From: Bacteroidales bacterium
GTDB taxonomy: Bacteria > Bacteroidota > Bacteroidia > Bacteroidales > UBA932
Direction of reading: 5' to 3'
Assembly (NCBI GenBank): GCA_017615615.1
Contig: JAFZZW010000013.1
Coordinates: 1-53,445, forward strand
Length of the DNA stretch: 53,445 bases
In this document: in pieces, positions 1 to 8,755 of the stretch
How the letters are laid out: each line of letters starts with the position of its first letter
Numbering within the stretch: the first letter of the stretch is position 1
Notes under the pieces: generated by a model
Told to the model about the DNA's origin: nothing
Database searches by the model: none
The model's input: only the letters and a program-made list of their open reading frames with translations
Position numbers and translations under genes: made by a program

Positions 1-546
1 ATGAAAGAAGACGGCACCTTCGAGAAGCTCGCAAAGCGTGAGCGCCTCCAGGTCGACCGCCAGAGGGCCAAACTCGAGAAGAACCTCGGCTCCATCCGCG
101 ACATGAGCCGCCTCCCTTCTGCGATCTTCGTTATCGACATCCAGAAAGAGGCCAACGCCGTCAAGGAAGCCAACCGCCTCAACATTCCGGTATTCGCAAT
201 GGTTGATACTTGTTGCGATCCCACACCCATTGATTATGTGATTCCGGCAAACGACGACGCGGCAAAGAGCATCGAGTGCATCATGAACGTCCTCTGCACC
301 GCCATCGCCGAAGGTCTTGAGGAGCGCAAGCTCGAGAAGGACAAAGAGGCTCCCGCCGAGGAAGAAACCGCAGCCGAGGCCCCCAAGGCAGCGACCCGCA
401 AGCTCCGCGCCCGCAAGGCCGCCAAGGCTGAGGATGAGGCTCCCGCCGCCGAGGCTGAAGCTCCCAAGGCAGAGGCACCTGCAGCAGAGCCCGAGGCCCC
501 CAAGGCCGAAGAGCCCGCCGAGGCAGAAGCCCCCAAAGCAGAATAA
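1..546 (+). CDS. rpsB: 30S ribosomal protein S2, C-terminal part (5' end outside window)
   Basis: This is the C-terminal two thirds of ribosomal protein S2, a component of the small subunit. The first codon in the window is an internal Met; about 110-120 N-terminal residues lie upstream of the window. Family features visible are the stretch LEKNLGSIRDMSRLPSAIFV, the IKEAN-like segment VKEANRLNIPVFAMVDT and the IPANDDAAKSI segment that closes the S2 fold. After about residue 110 the protein runs into a roughly 70-residue tail of Ala, Glu, Pro and Lys with repeated EAPKAE units, which the compact S2 fold does not need. Many Bacteroidota S2 proteins have acidic extensions, so the tail is probably real. 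It lies 31 bp upstream of tsf, the classical rpsB-tsf pair, so the two are very likely cotranscribed. Confidence 0.95.
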   Translation: MKEDGTFEKLAKRERLQVDRQRAKLEKNLGSIRDMSRLPSAIFVIDIQKEANAVKEANRLNIPVFAMVDTCCDPTPIDYVIPANDDAAKSIECIMNVLCTAIAEGLEERKLEKDKEAPAEEETAAEAPKAATRKLRARKAAKAEDEAPAAEAEAPKAEAPAAEPEAPKAEEPAEAEAPKAE

Positions 547-577
547 GTTCCATCAACAACTCTAAAGAGATAAAGCT

Positions 578-1573
578 ATGGCTATTACAGCAGCAGACGT
601 AATGAAGTTACGCAAGATGACTTCCGCCGGCATGATGGATTGCAAGAAGGCTCTCGAAGAGGCCGAAGGCAATTTTGAGAAGGCTATCGGAATCATCCGT
701 GAGAAGGGCAAGATGGTCGCCGCCAAGCGCGCAGACCGCGAAACCTCCGAGGGTGCCGTCAAGGCACGCATCGAAGGCGGCAAGGGCATCCTCGTATGCC
801 TCGGCTGCGAGACCGACTTCGTCTCCCGCAACTCCGACTTCCAGAACCTCGCAGAGGCCATCGCAGACGTCGCCATCGCCAACTGCCCCGCAGATCTCGA
901 AGGCCTCAAGGCCTGCAAGATGGCGGACGGTTACACCGTGGCCGAGGCCGTCGAGGCCCAGACCGGCAAAACCGGCGAGAAGCACGTCCTCGTTGGCTAC
1001 GCTCTCGTAGAGGCTCCCTTCGTAGTGGAGTACATCCACAAGATCAACGGCAAGCTCGGCGCTCTCGTCGGCTTCAACAAGCCCGTCAGCGAGGCCCTCG
1101 CAAAGGGTATCGTCATGCAGGTCGCTTCCATGAACCCCGTCTCCATCGGTATCGCAGACTGCCCTCAGAGCGTCCTCGACAACGAGAAGGCAGTGGCAGT
1201 TCAGAAGACCAAGGACGAGATGGTCCAGAAGGCAATCGACGCCGCTCTCAAGAAGGTCGGCATCAACCCCGCCCACTGCGACAGCGAAGACCACATCGAG
1301 TCCAACACCGCAAAGGGATGGCTTACTCCCGACCAGGCCGCCCAGGCACGCGAAATCATCAAGACCGTAGGTGCGGAGAAGGCAGCTTCCCTCAACCCCG
1401 TCATGATCGAGAACATCGCCAACGGCCGCGTCCAGAAGTTCCTCAAGGAAATGACCCTCGAGGAGCAGGAGTACCAGATGAGTGACGACAAGATCAGCGT
1501 CAAAGAGGCTATCGCCAAAGAAGACAAAGAGGCCAAGGTCGTCGCCTTCAAGCGCTTCTCCCTCAACGACTAA
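578..1573 (+). CDS. tsf: Translation elongation factor Ts
   Basis: EF-Ts is the nucleotide exchange factor that regenerates EF-Tu-GTP in the cytoplasm. The 331-residue product begins with the N-terminal UBA-like domain (ITAADVMKLRKMTSAGMMDCKKAL, residues about 3-26). It carries the EF-Tu-contacting signature TDFVSRNSDF at residues 79-88, and two core subdomains follow. The length is somewhat above the E. coli protein (about 280) and resembles the longer EF-Ts of Bacteroidota. The ATG at 578 matches the conserved N terminus exactly. It sits directly behind rpsB and in front of a strong hairpin terminator that ends the transcription unit. Codon use is strongly biased to C-ending codons, as expected for a highly expressed gene. 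Confidence 0.97.
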   Translation: MAITAADVMKLRKMTSAGMMDCKKALEEAEGNFEKAIGIIREKGKMVAAKRADRETSEGAVKARIEGGKGILVCLGCETDFVSRNSDFQNLAEAIADVAIANCPADLEGLKACKMADGYTVAEAVEAQTGKTGEKHVLVGYALVEAPFVVEYIHKINGKLGALVGFNKPVSEALAKGIVMQVASMNPVSIGIADCPQSVLDNEKAVAVQKTKDEMVQKAIDAALKKVGINPAHCDSEDHIESNTAKGWLTPDQAAQAREIIKTVGAEKAASLNPVMIENIANGRVQKFLKEMTLEEQEYQMSDDKISVKEAIAKEDKEAKVVAFKRFSLND

Positions 1574-1590
1574 GAGTAACTTCATCATTA

Positions 1591-1625
1591 AAAGGCCGGA
1601 CAACCTGCGTTGCCCGGCCTTTTTT
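1591..1625. terminator. Rho-independent terminator between tsf and lgt, probably bidirectional
   Basis: The stem AAAGGCCGG (1591-1599) pairs with CCGGCCTTT (1614-1622), and CAAC (1601-1604) pairs with GTTG (1609-1612) above a single A/C mismatch, with loop CTGC. A run of T residues follows on the plus strand and a run of A residues precedes it. It can therefore terminate tsf and also the convergent lgt transcript. Confidence 0.9.
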
Positions 1626-1646
1626 GAATTCCGCTGAGGGAAGCTC

Positions 1647-2528
1647 TTAGCGGATCGGTTTTGCGTAATGGGTCTCTGCCTTCTTGGGAGCCGGCTCGGG
1701 GTGGACTGCCGCGGCCGGCTGCTTTTTGACGAAGGAGTATATTATCAGCCCTATTCCCAGCAGGATGAACGGGATGGAGAGCAACTGGCCGATGTTGATG
1801 GTGGTGAAGCCCAGATTGAAGAATATCCTGGCCTCCTTGACGTATTCTATCATGAACCGGACGCCGAAGCACACTACAAGGAAAAGCCCTATGAGGAAGC
1901 CCCTGTTGAGCTTTTCCAGCTTGAATTTGTACAGCCATAGCAGGACGCACCCCAGGACCAGGTATGTTATTGACTCGTACATCTGTGTGGGATGACGGGG
2001 CTCGGTCTCCCCGCGGAGCTCGAATATGACGCCCCAGGGGGCATCGGTCACTGGGCCGTAAATCTCGGAATTGAACAGGTTGCCCAGACGTATGAGCGCT
2101 CCGGTGAATGCCACCGCTATGGCGAGGTGGTCGATTATCCAAAGGTAGTCGAAGTCGTTCTTTTTGCCGTAATGGGCGGAGAACCACCACATTCCGAGGA
2201 ACAGCGCGATGGTGCCTCCGTGGCTTGCAAGGCCGCCCTTCCAGGGCATGAAAATCTCAAGGAAACCCTCCCAGGAGCCGAAATAATACGACGGCTGGTA
2301 GAAGATGCAATGCCCGAGGCGTGCACCGACGATCGTCGCAATGAGAAGGGTGTAGAGCAGCGGGTCAAGCAGCTTTTCCGAAATGCCTTCCCTGCGGAAG
2401 AACCAGCGGAAAAGGTACCAGCCGATGACGAATCCGGCCACGAACAGCAGGGAATACCAGCGTATGCCGAAGCTTCCTATGTGAATGAGCACGGGGTCTA
2501 CGTGCCAGTGGATTGCCAGAAGGTCCAT
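1647..2528 (-). CDS. lgt: Prolipoprotein diacylglyceryl transferase
   Basis: Lgt is the inner-membrane enzyme that transfers diacylglycerol from phosphatidylglycerol to the lipobox cysteine of prolipoproteins, the first step of lipoprotein maturation. The 293-residue protein has about seven hydrophobic segments and the family landmarks in order: GARLGHCIFYQPSYY (68-82), the WKGGLASHGG loop with the conserved His at 103, RLGNLFNSEIYG (147-158) with the signature Arg and Asn, and RHPTQMYE (178-185). The C terminus ends in a short charged Ala/Pro/Lys tail. It is convergent with tsf and divergent from the efflux operon, with its own promoter. Lgt is needed by the many lipoproteins encoded in this window. 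Confidence 0.96.
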   Translation of the reverse strand: MDLLAIHWHVDPVLIHIGSFGIRWYSLLFVAGFVIGWYLFRWFFRREGISEKLLDPLLYTLLIATIVGARLGHCIFYQPSYYFGSWEGFLEIFMPWKGGLASHGGTIALFLGMWWFSAHYGKKNDFDYLWIIDHLAIAVAFTGALIRLGNLFNSEIYGPVTDAPWGVIFELRGETEPRHPTQMYESITYLVLGCVLLWLYKFKLEKLNRGFLIGLFLVVCFGVRFMIEYVKEARIFFNLGFTTINIGQLLSIPFILLGIGLIIYSFVKKQPAAAVHPEPAPKKAETHYAKPIR

Positions 2529-2547
2529 AACGATGAATTTGAGCCTT

Positions 2548-2578
2548 CAAAGATAACCCAATCCGCGCGTATTTCCAA
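2548..2578 (-). promoter_or_regulatory. Promoter of lgt
   Basis: Read on the minus strand, TTG (2578-2576) is followed after 20 bp by TATCTTTG (2555-2548), an exact match to the Bacteroidota TAnnTTTG -7 element with its -33 TTG. It lies 20 bp before the lgt ATG. Confidence 0.7.
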
Positions 2579-2592
2579 ACGAAACGCGGGTA

Positions 2593-2601
2593 TAATTTTT
2601 G
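2593..2601 (+). promoter_or_regulatory. Possible promoter of the RND efflux operon
   Basis: TAATTTTTG lies 27 bp upstream of the tolC-like ATG. It resembles TAnnTTTG but has one extra base in the spacer, and no clear -33 TTG was found. Confidence 0.3.
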
Positions 2602-2628
2602 CAGTGAAAGAACGCCTGTTAATATAGT

Positions 2629-3999
2629 ATGAAAAAGTCAATACTCTCTCTGATATTCCTCTCCGTCGTGGCCTTGTCCGCTCAAGCCCAGGACGCCCCG
2701 AGGGCAATTACCCTCGAGGATGCCATCCGGATAGCCCTGAGTGAAAACGCATCCGTCAAGGTGGCGGACCTGGAGATAGAACGTACCGGTTACGCACGCA
2801 AGGGAACCTACTCGTCCCTGTTTCCCAAGATAGACGGGACCGGTTCCTACCAGCGTACCATCAAGAAGCAGGTGATGTACATGGACTTCAACCTCGGCGG
2901 CTCCGGCAGCCAGGGAGAAGGCGGCGCAGGCAGCAACGGCATCGAGATGGGCCGTTGGAACACCTGGTCCGCCGGCGTCAGCGCCAGCATGCCGCTGGTG
3001 AACGCCCAGCTCTGGCAGAGCCTGAAAATAAGCGACCAGGATGTAGAGCTCGCCGTAGAGAAGGCCCGCGCCTCCCGTCTGGAGACCGTCACCCAGGTCA
3101 AGAAAGCCTATTACACCGTCCTGCTTGCCAAGGAGGCCTTCGAGGTCTATAAGTCCGTGTACGAGAACGCCCTGGCCAACCACGAGCTCACGCAGAAGAA
3201 GTTCAACGCGCAGCGGGCATCCGAGCTCGACCTCACAAGGGCCAAGACCGCCCTGGCCAACGCCATCCCCAACGTGGTGGATTCCGAAAACGCCGTCCAG
3301 CTCAGCCTGTGGCAGCTCAAGGCCGTCATGGGCGTGGACCTGGACGCCGAAATAGATGCGGCAGGGACGATTGCCGATTACGCCCGGGAGCTCCAGCAGC
3401 CCCTGCCCGAGGGCCTCTCGCCGGACGACAACTCCACTCTCCGCCAGCTGGCCATCCAGGCGGAACAGCTCGCCGGCAACATCAGGCTCCAGCAGTACGC
3501 CAACATCCCCACCCTTGCCCTCGCATTCTCCTATTCCCTGAACGCCATGGCCAACGATTACGTCTTCAAGGACTACCGCTGGTCTCCCTACTCATACGTG
3601 GGCCTGAGCCTCAGCATCCCCATTTTCAACGGCGGCAAGCGTTATAACGCCATCCGTCAGGCCAAGGTGCAGGCCGCGCAGCTCGACATCCAGAGGGCCG
3701 ATGTGGAACGCCAGCTCCAGATAGCCATCCGCAGCAGCCTCTCCACCATGGGTACCGCCACCAAGAGCTACGCCTCCGCCAGCAGCGCCGTAGAGACCGC
3801 GGAAAAGGCTTACGGCATCGCCAACCAGTCCTACGAAGTGGGCCGCAGCACGCTTACAGACCTGAATGACGCCCAGCTCGCTCTCACCCAGGCCAGGCTC
3901 GGCGTCTGCCAGGCGATATTCAGCTACCTCAGCGCCAAATCCGACCTCGAGGGCACCCTCGGCGCCGATTTTCTCCCGGAAAAAGATAACCGCATATGA
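2629..3999 (+). CDS. TolC-family outer membrane efflux protein
   Basis: This is the outer-membrane channel of a tripartite RND pump. The 456-residue product has a cleavable signal peptide (MKKSILSLIFLSVVALSAQA, cleavage near residue 20), followed by two long, mostly alpha-helical repeat halves typical of the TolC/OEP fold. The segment starting ITLEDAIRIALSENASVKVADLEIE and the C-terminal YEVGRSTLTDLNDAQLALTQARL match the conserved start of each helical-hairpin repeat. It is the first gene of an operon with adaptor and pump; its stop overlaps the adaptor start by 4 bp (ATGA). The operon may export bile acids, dyes, lipids or drugs; the sequence does not show the substrate. Confidence 0.93.
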   Translation: MKKSILSLIFLSVVALSAQAQDAPRAITLEDAIRIALSENASVKVADLEIERTGYARKGTYSSLFPKIDGTGSYQRTIKKQVMYMDFNLGGSGSQGEGGAGSNGIEMGRWNTWSAGVSASMPLVNAQLWQSLKISDQDVELAVEKARASRLETVTQVKKAYYTVLLAKEAFEVYKSVYENALANHELTQKKFNAQRASELDLTRAKTALANAIPNVVDSENAVQLSLWQLKAVMGVDLDAEIDAAGTIADYARELQQPLPEGLSPDDNSTLRQLAIQAEQLAGNIRLQQYANIPTLALAFSYSLNAMANDYVFKDYRWSPYSYVGLSLSIPIFNGGKRYNAIRQAKVQAAQLDIQRADVERQLQIAIRSSLSTMGTATKSYASASSAVETAEKAYGIANQSYEVGRSTLTDLNDAQLALTQARLGVCQAIFSYLSAKSDLEGTLGADFLPEKDNRI

Positions 4000-5021
4000 A
4001 CAAGACAAGCATCATAGCAGCCGCGATGATTCTTCTCGCAAGCTGCAACAACCAGGGGAGCACGGGCTCCGGCAACCAGGCCCAGGCTCCGGCCGCTGCC
4101 GTGAAACAGAAAGTCTCCGTAGTGGAGGCCGCATATCAGAACGTTCCCCAGCAGACATTGTATTCTTCTACGGTTCAGGCCAATGTGGTCAACAACATAG
4201 CCCCCCAGAGCGGAGGCCGCATCCAGAAACTCAATGTGGAGGTCGGCGACTTCGTTTCCAAGGGCCAGGTGCTGGCCGAGATGGACCGCGTGCAGCTGGA
4301 ACAGGCCGAACTCAAGCTCCGCAACGACGAGACCGAGCTTGAACGGGTCCGCGCCCTGCTTGCCCAGGGAGGCATTTCCCAGGCCGACTTCGAGCAGCTG
4401 GAGCTTGCCTGCAACGTAAGCCGCAGCAGCTGCAGGAACATCCGGGAAAACACCATCCTGCGCAGCCCGGTCAGCGGCGTGGTAACCGCCCGCAACTACG
4501 ACAGGGGCGATATGTACGCCATGGCCCAGCCCATCTATACCGTACAGCAGATAACCCCCGTGAAGGTGCTTGTCGCCATATCTGAGACGGAATATACCAA
4601 AGTCAAGAAGGGCGACAAGGTTACCCTCACCGCCGACGCCCTCCCCGGCAAGACCTTCGAGGGCAGCGTTGGCCGCCTGTACCCCACCATGGACGCCACT
4701 ACCCATACGTTCAACGTTGAAGTAGTCGTCCCCAACACCCGGCGCGAGCTCCGTCCCGGGATGTACGTGCGGGCCAGCGTCAACTTCGGCGACAGCCGCA
4801 GCATCGTCGTCCCCGACACCGCCATCCTCAAGATGCAGGGCTCCGGTACCAGGACGCTCTTCGTGGTAAACGACGAAGGCCTCGCCGAAATCCGCATAGT
4901 TACCCTAGGACGCCACTGGGACGGCAAATACGAAATCCTTTCCGGCCTCCAGGAGGGCGAAAAGGTTGTCTATAAGGGCAATTCCACCCTCAAGGCCGGC
5001 GTGGAAGTGGAAATAGGATAA
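3996..5021 (+). CDS. RND efflux periplasmic adaptor (HlyD/AcrA family), lipoprotein
   Basis: The membrane-fusion protein links the inner-membrane pump to the TolC channel. The 341-residue product starts with a lipoprotein signal (MNKTSIIAAAMILLASC, lipobox LASC), so it is predicted to be anchored by lipidated Cys17. The barrel-sandwich lipoyl half-motif IAPQSGGRIQKLNVEVGDFV is followed by a short alpha-helical hairpin (residues about 95-150) and the second lipoyl half (ILRSPVSGVVTARNYDRGD). A beta-barrel domain (KVLVAISETEYTKVKKGDKV) and a membrane-proximal domain complete it. The ATG is within the tolC stop codon, and the pump gene begins 3 bp after its stop, so the three are translationally linked. 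Confidence 0.93.
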   Translation: MNKTSIIAAAMILLASCNNQGSTGSGNQAQAPAAAVKQKVSVVEAAYQNVPQQTLYSSTVQANVVNNIAPQSGGRIQKLNVEVGDFVSKGQVLAEMDRVQLEQAELKLRNDETELERVRALLAQGGISQADFEQLELACNVSRSSCRNIRENTILRSPVSGVVTARNYDRGDMYAMAQPIYTVQQITPVKVLVAISETEYTKVKKGDKVTLTADALPGKTFEGSVGRLYPTMDATTHTFNVEVVVPNTRRELRPGMYVRASVNFGDSRSIVVPDTAILKMQGSGTRTLFVVNDEGLAEIRIVTLGRHWDGKYEILSGLQEGEKVVYKGNSTLKAGVEVEIG

Positions 5022-5024
5022 GCC

Positions 5025-8000
5025 ATGAGCATCTACCGCACCGCCGTCAAGCATCCGGTTACGACCACCCTGGTCTTCATCGCCTTCATGATATTCGGCA
5101 TCTACTCGCTGACGAACCTGAGCATCGCCCAGTTCCCCGAGTTCGATTCCAATGTCATCATGGTGATGTCCTCCTACAACGGGGCCAACGCCGCCGACAT
5201 CGAGACCAACCTCACCAAGGTCCTTGAGAACTCCCTCAACGGCGTGGAGAACCTCAAGGAACTGTCCACCCGTTCCCGTGAGAACGTATCCATCCTGACA
5301 CTCACCTTCGAATACGGAACCGACATAGAAGAGGCCACCAACGACGTCCGGGACAAGCTGGACATGGTCAATTCGACGCTTCCCGACGGTGCATCCCTGC
5401 CCGTCATCTTCAAGTTCAGCGCCGACGACATGCCCATCATGATCCTCACCGCCACGGCACATGAGAGCATGCAGGGACTGGACAAGATCCTGGACGACCG
5501 CCTCGCGACGCCCCTTGCCCGCGTGCCCGGAGTGGGTACCGTGAGCGTGAGCGGCGCCCCCACGCGCGAAATACAGGTCTATTGCGACCCCACCCGCCTG
5601 CAGGCGTACAACCTCACCGTCTCCGGCATCGCCGGCGTCATTTCGTCCGAGAACCGCAACCTGCCTTCCGGCAACATCGACATTGGCTCCAACACCTACA
5701 CCCTGCGTGTCCAGAAGGAGTTCAAGGACCCTTCCGAACTGCTCGACATAGTCGTGGGCTCGATGGGAGGGCGTCCGGTTTATCTTCGTGACGTCGCCAC
5801 CGTGCGCGACGGCAACGAGGAGCGGGAGCAGGAGTCCTACACCAACGGCGAGCGTTCTGCCCGAATCATCATCCAGAAGCAGTCCGGCGCCAATACCGTC
5901 AACGTCATCAATGGCGTAAAGAAGCAGCTGGAGAAGATCAAGCCCAACCTGCCGGCCGACGTTGACGTGACCATCCTGGTGGACGGCTCCACGGAAATCA
6001 TCAACACCATCAAGACTCTTCGGGACACCATCATCATCACCTTCCTGGTGGTCATGCTAGTAGTGTTCCTGTTCCTCGGCAACTTCCGCTCCACCCTCAT
6101 AATCGTGCTGAGCATCCCTATCGCCCTGCTGGCGTCGCTGGTGTACCTTACCATGTCCGGCAACACCCTCAACATCATCTCGATGTCCGCTCTGGCGATT
6201 GCCATAGGCATGGTGGTGGACGATGCCATCGTGGTACTGGAGAATGTCTCCACGCACCTGTCGCGGGGGGAACGGCCGTCGGAGGCGGCTGTACACGGCA
6301 CCTCCGAGGTGGGCATCTCCGTCATCGCGTCGACGCTCACCATGCTATGCGTCTTCCTGCCCCTCACCATGATCAAGGGCATGTCGGGAATCATGTTCAG
6401 GCAGCTCGGCTGGATAGTGAGCATCATCATGGTCGTATCGACCACGGCGGCCCTCACCCTCGTCCCCATGCTGTGCTCCCGCCTGCTCAAGCCCAACGCA
6501 AAGCACGGGCGCTTCTACAACGCCGTGTTCGGCCCCGTCAACCGTTTCCTGGAGTGGATATCCAGGGGCTACGGGCACGTTATACACTGGGCCACCGGCA
6601 GGCGCGCCTGGGTCATCCTCGGATTTTTCCTCGTGTTCGTCGTGGTGGTAGCGCTGCTCGCCCCGGGAGTCAAGACCGAATACTTCCCGCACAGCGACAC
6701 CGACCGCATATCGGCCAATATCGAGCTCCCCATGGGAACGGCGCAGGACGTCACGCGCGAGTTCGCCTTCCGCCTTTATGACGACGTCCGAGCCGAGGTC
6801 CCGGAGGCCCAGAGGATCAATTTCACCTTCGGCCAGGCCGACAGCGACAATACCTTCGCCGCGATGCGCAGCAACGGTACGCACATCATTTCCATGAACG
6901 TCCGTATCGGAACCTCCAGCACCCGCAAGCGCACGAGCGCCGAGATCGCCGACGTCATCCGCGGCATCATGAAGCGCTACCCCGACATCCACCGCGCCAT
7001 CGTAACCGAGGGCGGCGGCAGAATGGGAAGTGCGTCGACCGTCAAGGTGGAGGTCTATGGATACAGCTTCGAGGAGACCGACCGCATCGCCCGCGAGCTG
7101 CGCGCCAAGATGTCCGAGGACCCGTCGTTCGCCCAGGTCACCCTCAGCCGCGACGAATACACCCCCGAGTACCAGATGGACTTCGACCGCACCAAGCTCG
7201 CCCTCAACGGACTCAATTCCACCACCGCCGGTGCAGCGTTCAGCGCCGCCATGAGCGGGTCGCTGGCATCGTTCTACCGCGAGGACGGCGAGGAGTACAA
7301 TATACGCGTCCGCTACGCGCCGGAGTTCCGCACCAGCATTGAGGATATGGAAAACATAACCGTTACCGGTGCGCAAGGGCAGCCCATCCGTATGAAGGAA
7401 CTCGGCCGGATAGTGGAGACCCAGGTGCCTCCCACCATCGAACGGAAAGACCGCGAGAGGCTTATCACCATCAACGGCATAGTCGGCCGCGGCGCTGCGC
7501 TCTCTGAGGCTGTGCAGGCCGCCCAGAGGGCCATCGACGCCACGGAGATACCGCCGGAGCTGGCGGTGCAGATAGCCGGAGACTACGAGGACCAGCAGGA
7601 CATGTTCGCCGACCTCATCGTCCTCATCATCCTTATCGTCATCCTGGTATATATGGTCATGGCGTCGCAGTTCGAGTCGTTCATGAGTCCGTTCGTCATA
7701 ATGTTCAGCCTTCCGTTCGCCGCCGTGGGCGTGCTGATAGGATTCTCCCTGTCCGGGGTCAACCTGGGAATGATGTCCCTGGTGGGTATCATAATCCTGC
7801 TGGGTATAGTGGTGAAGAACGGTATCGTGCTGATCGACTATACCATCCTGCTTCGCGAGAGGGGACTGAACGTGCGCAACGCCGTCACCACCGCCGCTCG
7901 CAGCCGTCTGAGGCCTATCCTCATGACCACCCTAACCACCGTTCTGGGCCTGCTGCCGATGGCCATCGGCACCGGCGAGGGCTCCGAGATGTGGAAGTCG

Positions 8001-8129
8001 CTTGGCGTAACAGTGTGCTGGGGCCTCTCGGTATCCACACTGGTCACGCTGGTGCTCATCCCCACGGTGTATTGTGCAATCTGCGTCAGGCAGGAAAACC
8101 GTAAGAAGAAAAAAGCCACAAGAGCATGA
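5025..8129 (+). CDS. RND family inner-membrane efflux pump (AcrB/HAE1-like)
   Basis: This 1034-residue proton-driven antiporter is the motor of the efflux system. It has the usual RND plan: TM1 near residues 13-32, a large periplasmic loop, a block of TM helices at about 335-540, a second periplasmic loop, and a terminal TM block at about 865-1025. The proton-relay residues are present: the Asp pair D399-D400 in GMVVDDAIVVLENV and Lys931 in GIVVKNGIVLIDYT, equivalent to D407/D408 and K940 of E. coli AcrB. The length is normal for the family. Its stop overlaps the start of a PG0541-like gene (ATGA), which is the standard Bacteroidales arrangement. Confidence 0.95.
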   Translation: MSIYRTAVKHPVTTTLVFIAFMIFGIYSLTNLSIAQFPEFDSNVIMVMSSYNGANAADIETNLTKVLENSLNGVENLKELSTRSRENVSILTLTFEYGTDIEEATNDVRDKLDMVNSTLPDGASLPVIFKFSADDMPIMILTATAHESMQGLDKILDDRLATPLARVPGVGTVSVSGAPTREIQVYCDPTRLQAYNLTVSGIAGVISSENRNLPSGNIDIGSNTYTLRVQKEFKDPSELLDIVVGSMGGRPVYLRDVATVRDGNEEREQESYTNGERSARIIIQKQSGANTVNVINGVKKQLEKIKPNLPADVDVTILVDGSTEIINTIKTLRDTIIITFLVVMLVVFLFLGNFRSTLIIVLSIPIALLASLVYLTMSGNTLNIISMSALAIAIGMVVDDAIVVLENVSTHLSRGERPSEAAVHGTSEVGISVIASTLTMLCVFLPLTMIKGMSGIMFRQLGWIVSIIMVVSTTAALTLVPMLCSRLLKPNAKHGRFYNAVFGPVNRFLEWISRGYGHVIHWATGRRAWVILGFFLVFVVVVALLAPGVKTEYFPHSDTDRISANIELPMGTAQDVTREFAFRLYDDVRAEVPEAQRINFTFGQADSDNTFAAMRSNGTHIISMNVRIGTSSTRKRTSAEIADVIRGIMKRYPDIHRAIVTEGGGRMGSASTVKVEVYGYSFEETDRIARELRAKMSEDPSFAQVTLSRDEYTPEYQMDFDRTKLALNGLNSTTAGAAFSAAMSGSLASFYREDGEEYNIRVRYAPEFRTSIEDMENITVTGAQGQPIRMKELGRIVETQVPPTIERKDRERLITINGIVGRGAALSEAVQAAQRAIDATEIPPELAVQIAGDYEDQQDMFADLIVLIILIVILVYMVMASQFESFMSPFVIMFSLPFAAVGVLIGFSLSGVNLGMMSLVGIIILLGIVVKNGIVLIDYTILLRERGLNVRNAVTTAARSRLRPILMTTLTTVLGLLPMAIGTGEGSEMWKSLGVTVCWGLSVSTLVTLVLIPTVYCAICVRQENRKKKKATRA

Positions 8130-8419
8130 AAGCCATATTCATAAGTTACAATCAGGCATACAACGAAGAGATAGTCCAGGTGCTTGAGAGCGTCCGCCAG
8201 AGGGGATACACCCAGTGGCAGGACATCCAGGGAAAGGGAGGGTTCAACGGAATTCCCCATCTGGGCGACCACGCCTGGCCGGAGCAGAACCACGCCATCC
8301 TTACCGTGGTGCCCGACGAAAAGGTGCAGCCCATACTCGATGCGCTGCGCGCCAAGGACGAGGCCTCCCCGGACCTCGGCATCCGCGCTTTTGTTTGGAA
8401 CATAGAGTCTTTCTATTGA
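8126..8419 (+). CDS. PG0541-family transporter-associated small protein (PII-like fold)
   Basis: This 97-residue cytoplasmic protein is recognisable as the PG0541 family, which in Bacteroidota is encoded directly behind RND pumps and has a ferredoxin-like, PII-related fold. Visible landmarks are the N-terminal beta strand MKAIFISYNQAYNEE, the central GGFNGIPHLGDHAWPEQNHAIL segment and the C-terminal FVWNIESFY. The conserved His and Asp residues in GDHAWPEQNHA could bind a ligand. The start codon overlaps the pump stop by 4 bp, so synthesis is coupled to the pump. A regulatory role for the pump is an inference from context. Confidence 0.85.
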   Translation: MKAIFISYNQAYNEEIVQVLESVRQRGYTQWQDIQGKGGFNGIPHLGDHAWPEQNHAILTVVPDEKVQPILDALRAKDEASPDLGIRAFVWNIESFY

Positions 8420-8427
8420 TTTTTAGT

Positions 8428-8435
8428 TATATTTG
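8428..8435 (+). promoter_or_regulatory. Promoter of the trxA run, leaderless geometry
   Basis: TATATTTG is an exact TAnnTTTG -7 element ending only 5 bp before the trxA ATG at 8441. If used, transcription would start at or next to the start codon. No -33 TTG at the ideal spacing was found, so read-through from the efflux operon may also contribute. Confidence 0.55.
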
Positions 8436-8440
8436 TAGTC

Positions 8441-8755
8441 ATGGAAAAAGTCGTTACATCAGTCAATATTGAGGAATTCCTGGCGGAGCCGGGACTTCTC
8501 GTCATAGATTTCTGGGCCGTATGGTGCGGACCCTGCCGTATCCTTTCACCCGTCGTGGACGAACTTGCAGCCGAGTTCGACGGCCGTGCCGTCATCGCCA
8601 AGTGTAATGTGGACGACTGCGAGGACGTCGCCGTCCGCTTCGGCATCCGCAACATCCCCACGCTCGTGTTCGTCAAGAACGGTGAGGTCGTGGACCGCAC
8701 CGTAGGTGTTGTTCCCAAGGCAGACCTCAAGGCACGCATCGAGGCGGCGCTATGA
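8441..8755 (+). CDS. trxA: Thioredoxin
   Basis: Thioredoxin is the cytoplasmic dithiol-disulfide oxidoreductase. The 104-residue product has the active site WCGPC (Cys29 and Cys32) within FWAVWCGPCRIL, the buried acidic position in VIDFW, and the cis-proline loop NIPT that packs on the active site. There is no signal peptide, which fits a cytoplasmic TrxA rather than a cytochrome-biogenesis relative. Its stop overlaps the next start (ATGA), beginning a run of five further genes joined by 4-8 bp overlaps. Confidence 0.95.
   Translation: MEKVVTSVNIEEFLAEPGLLVIDFWAVWCGPCRILSPVVDELAAEFDGRAVIAKCNVDDCEDVAVRFGIRNIPTLVFVKNGEVVDRTVGVVPKADLKARIEAAL

Noticed and set aside
608..1603. 331-codon minus-strand open frame opposite tsf
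   Set aside because: It is the exact shadow of a strongly codon-biased gene; the translation is Leu/Val/Asp-rich and has no family features.
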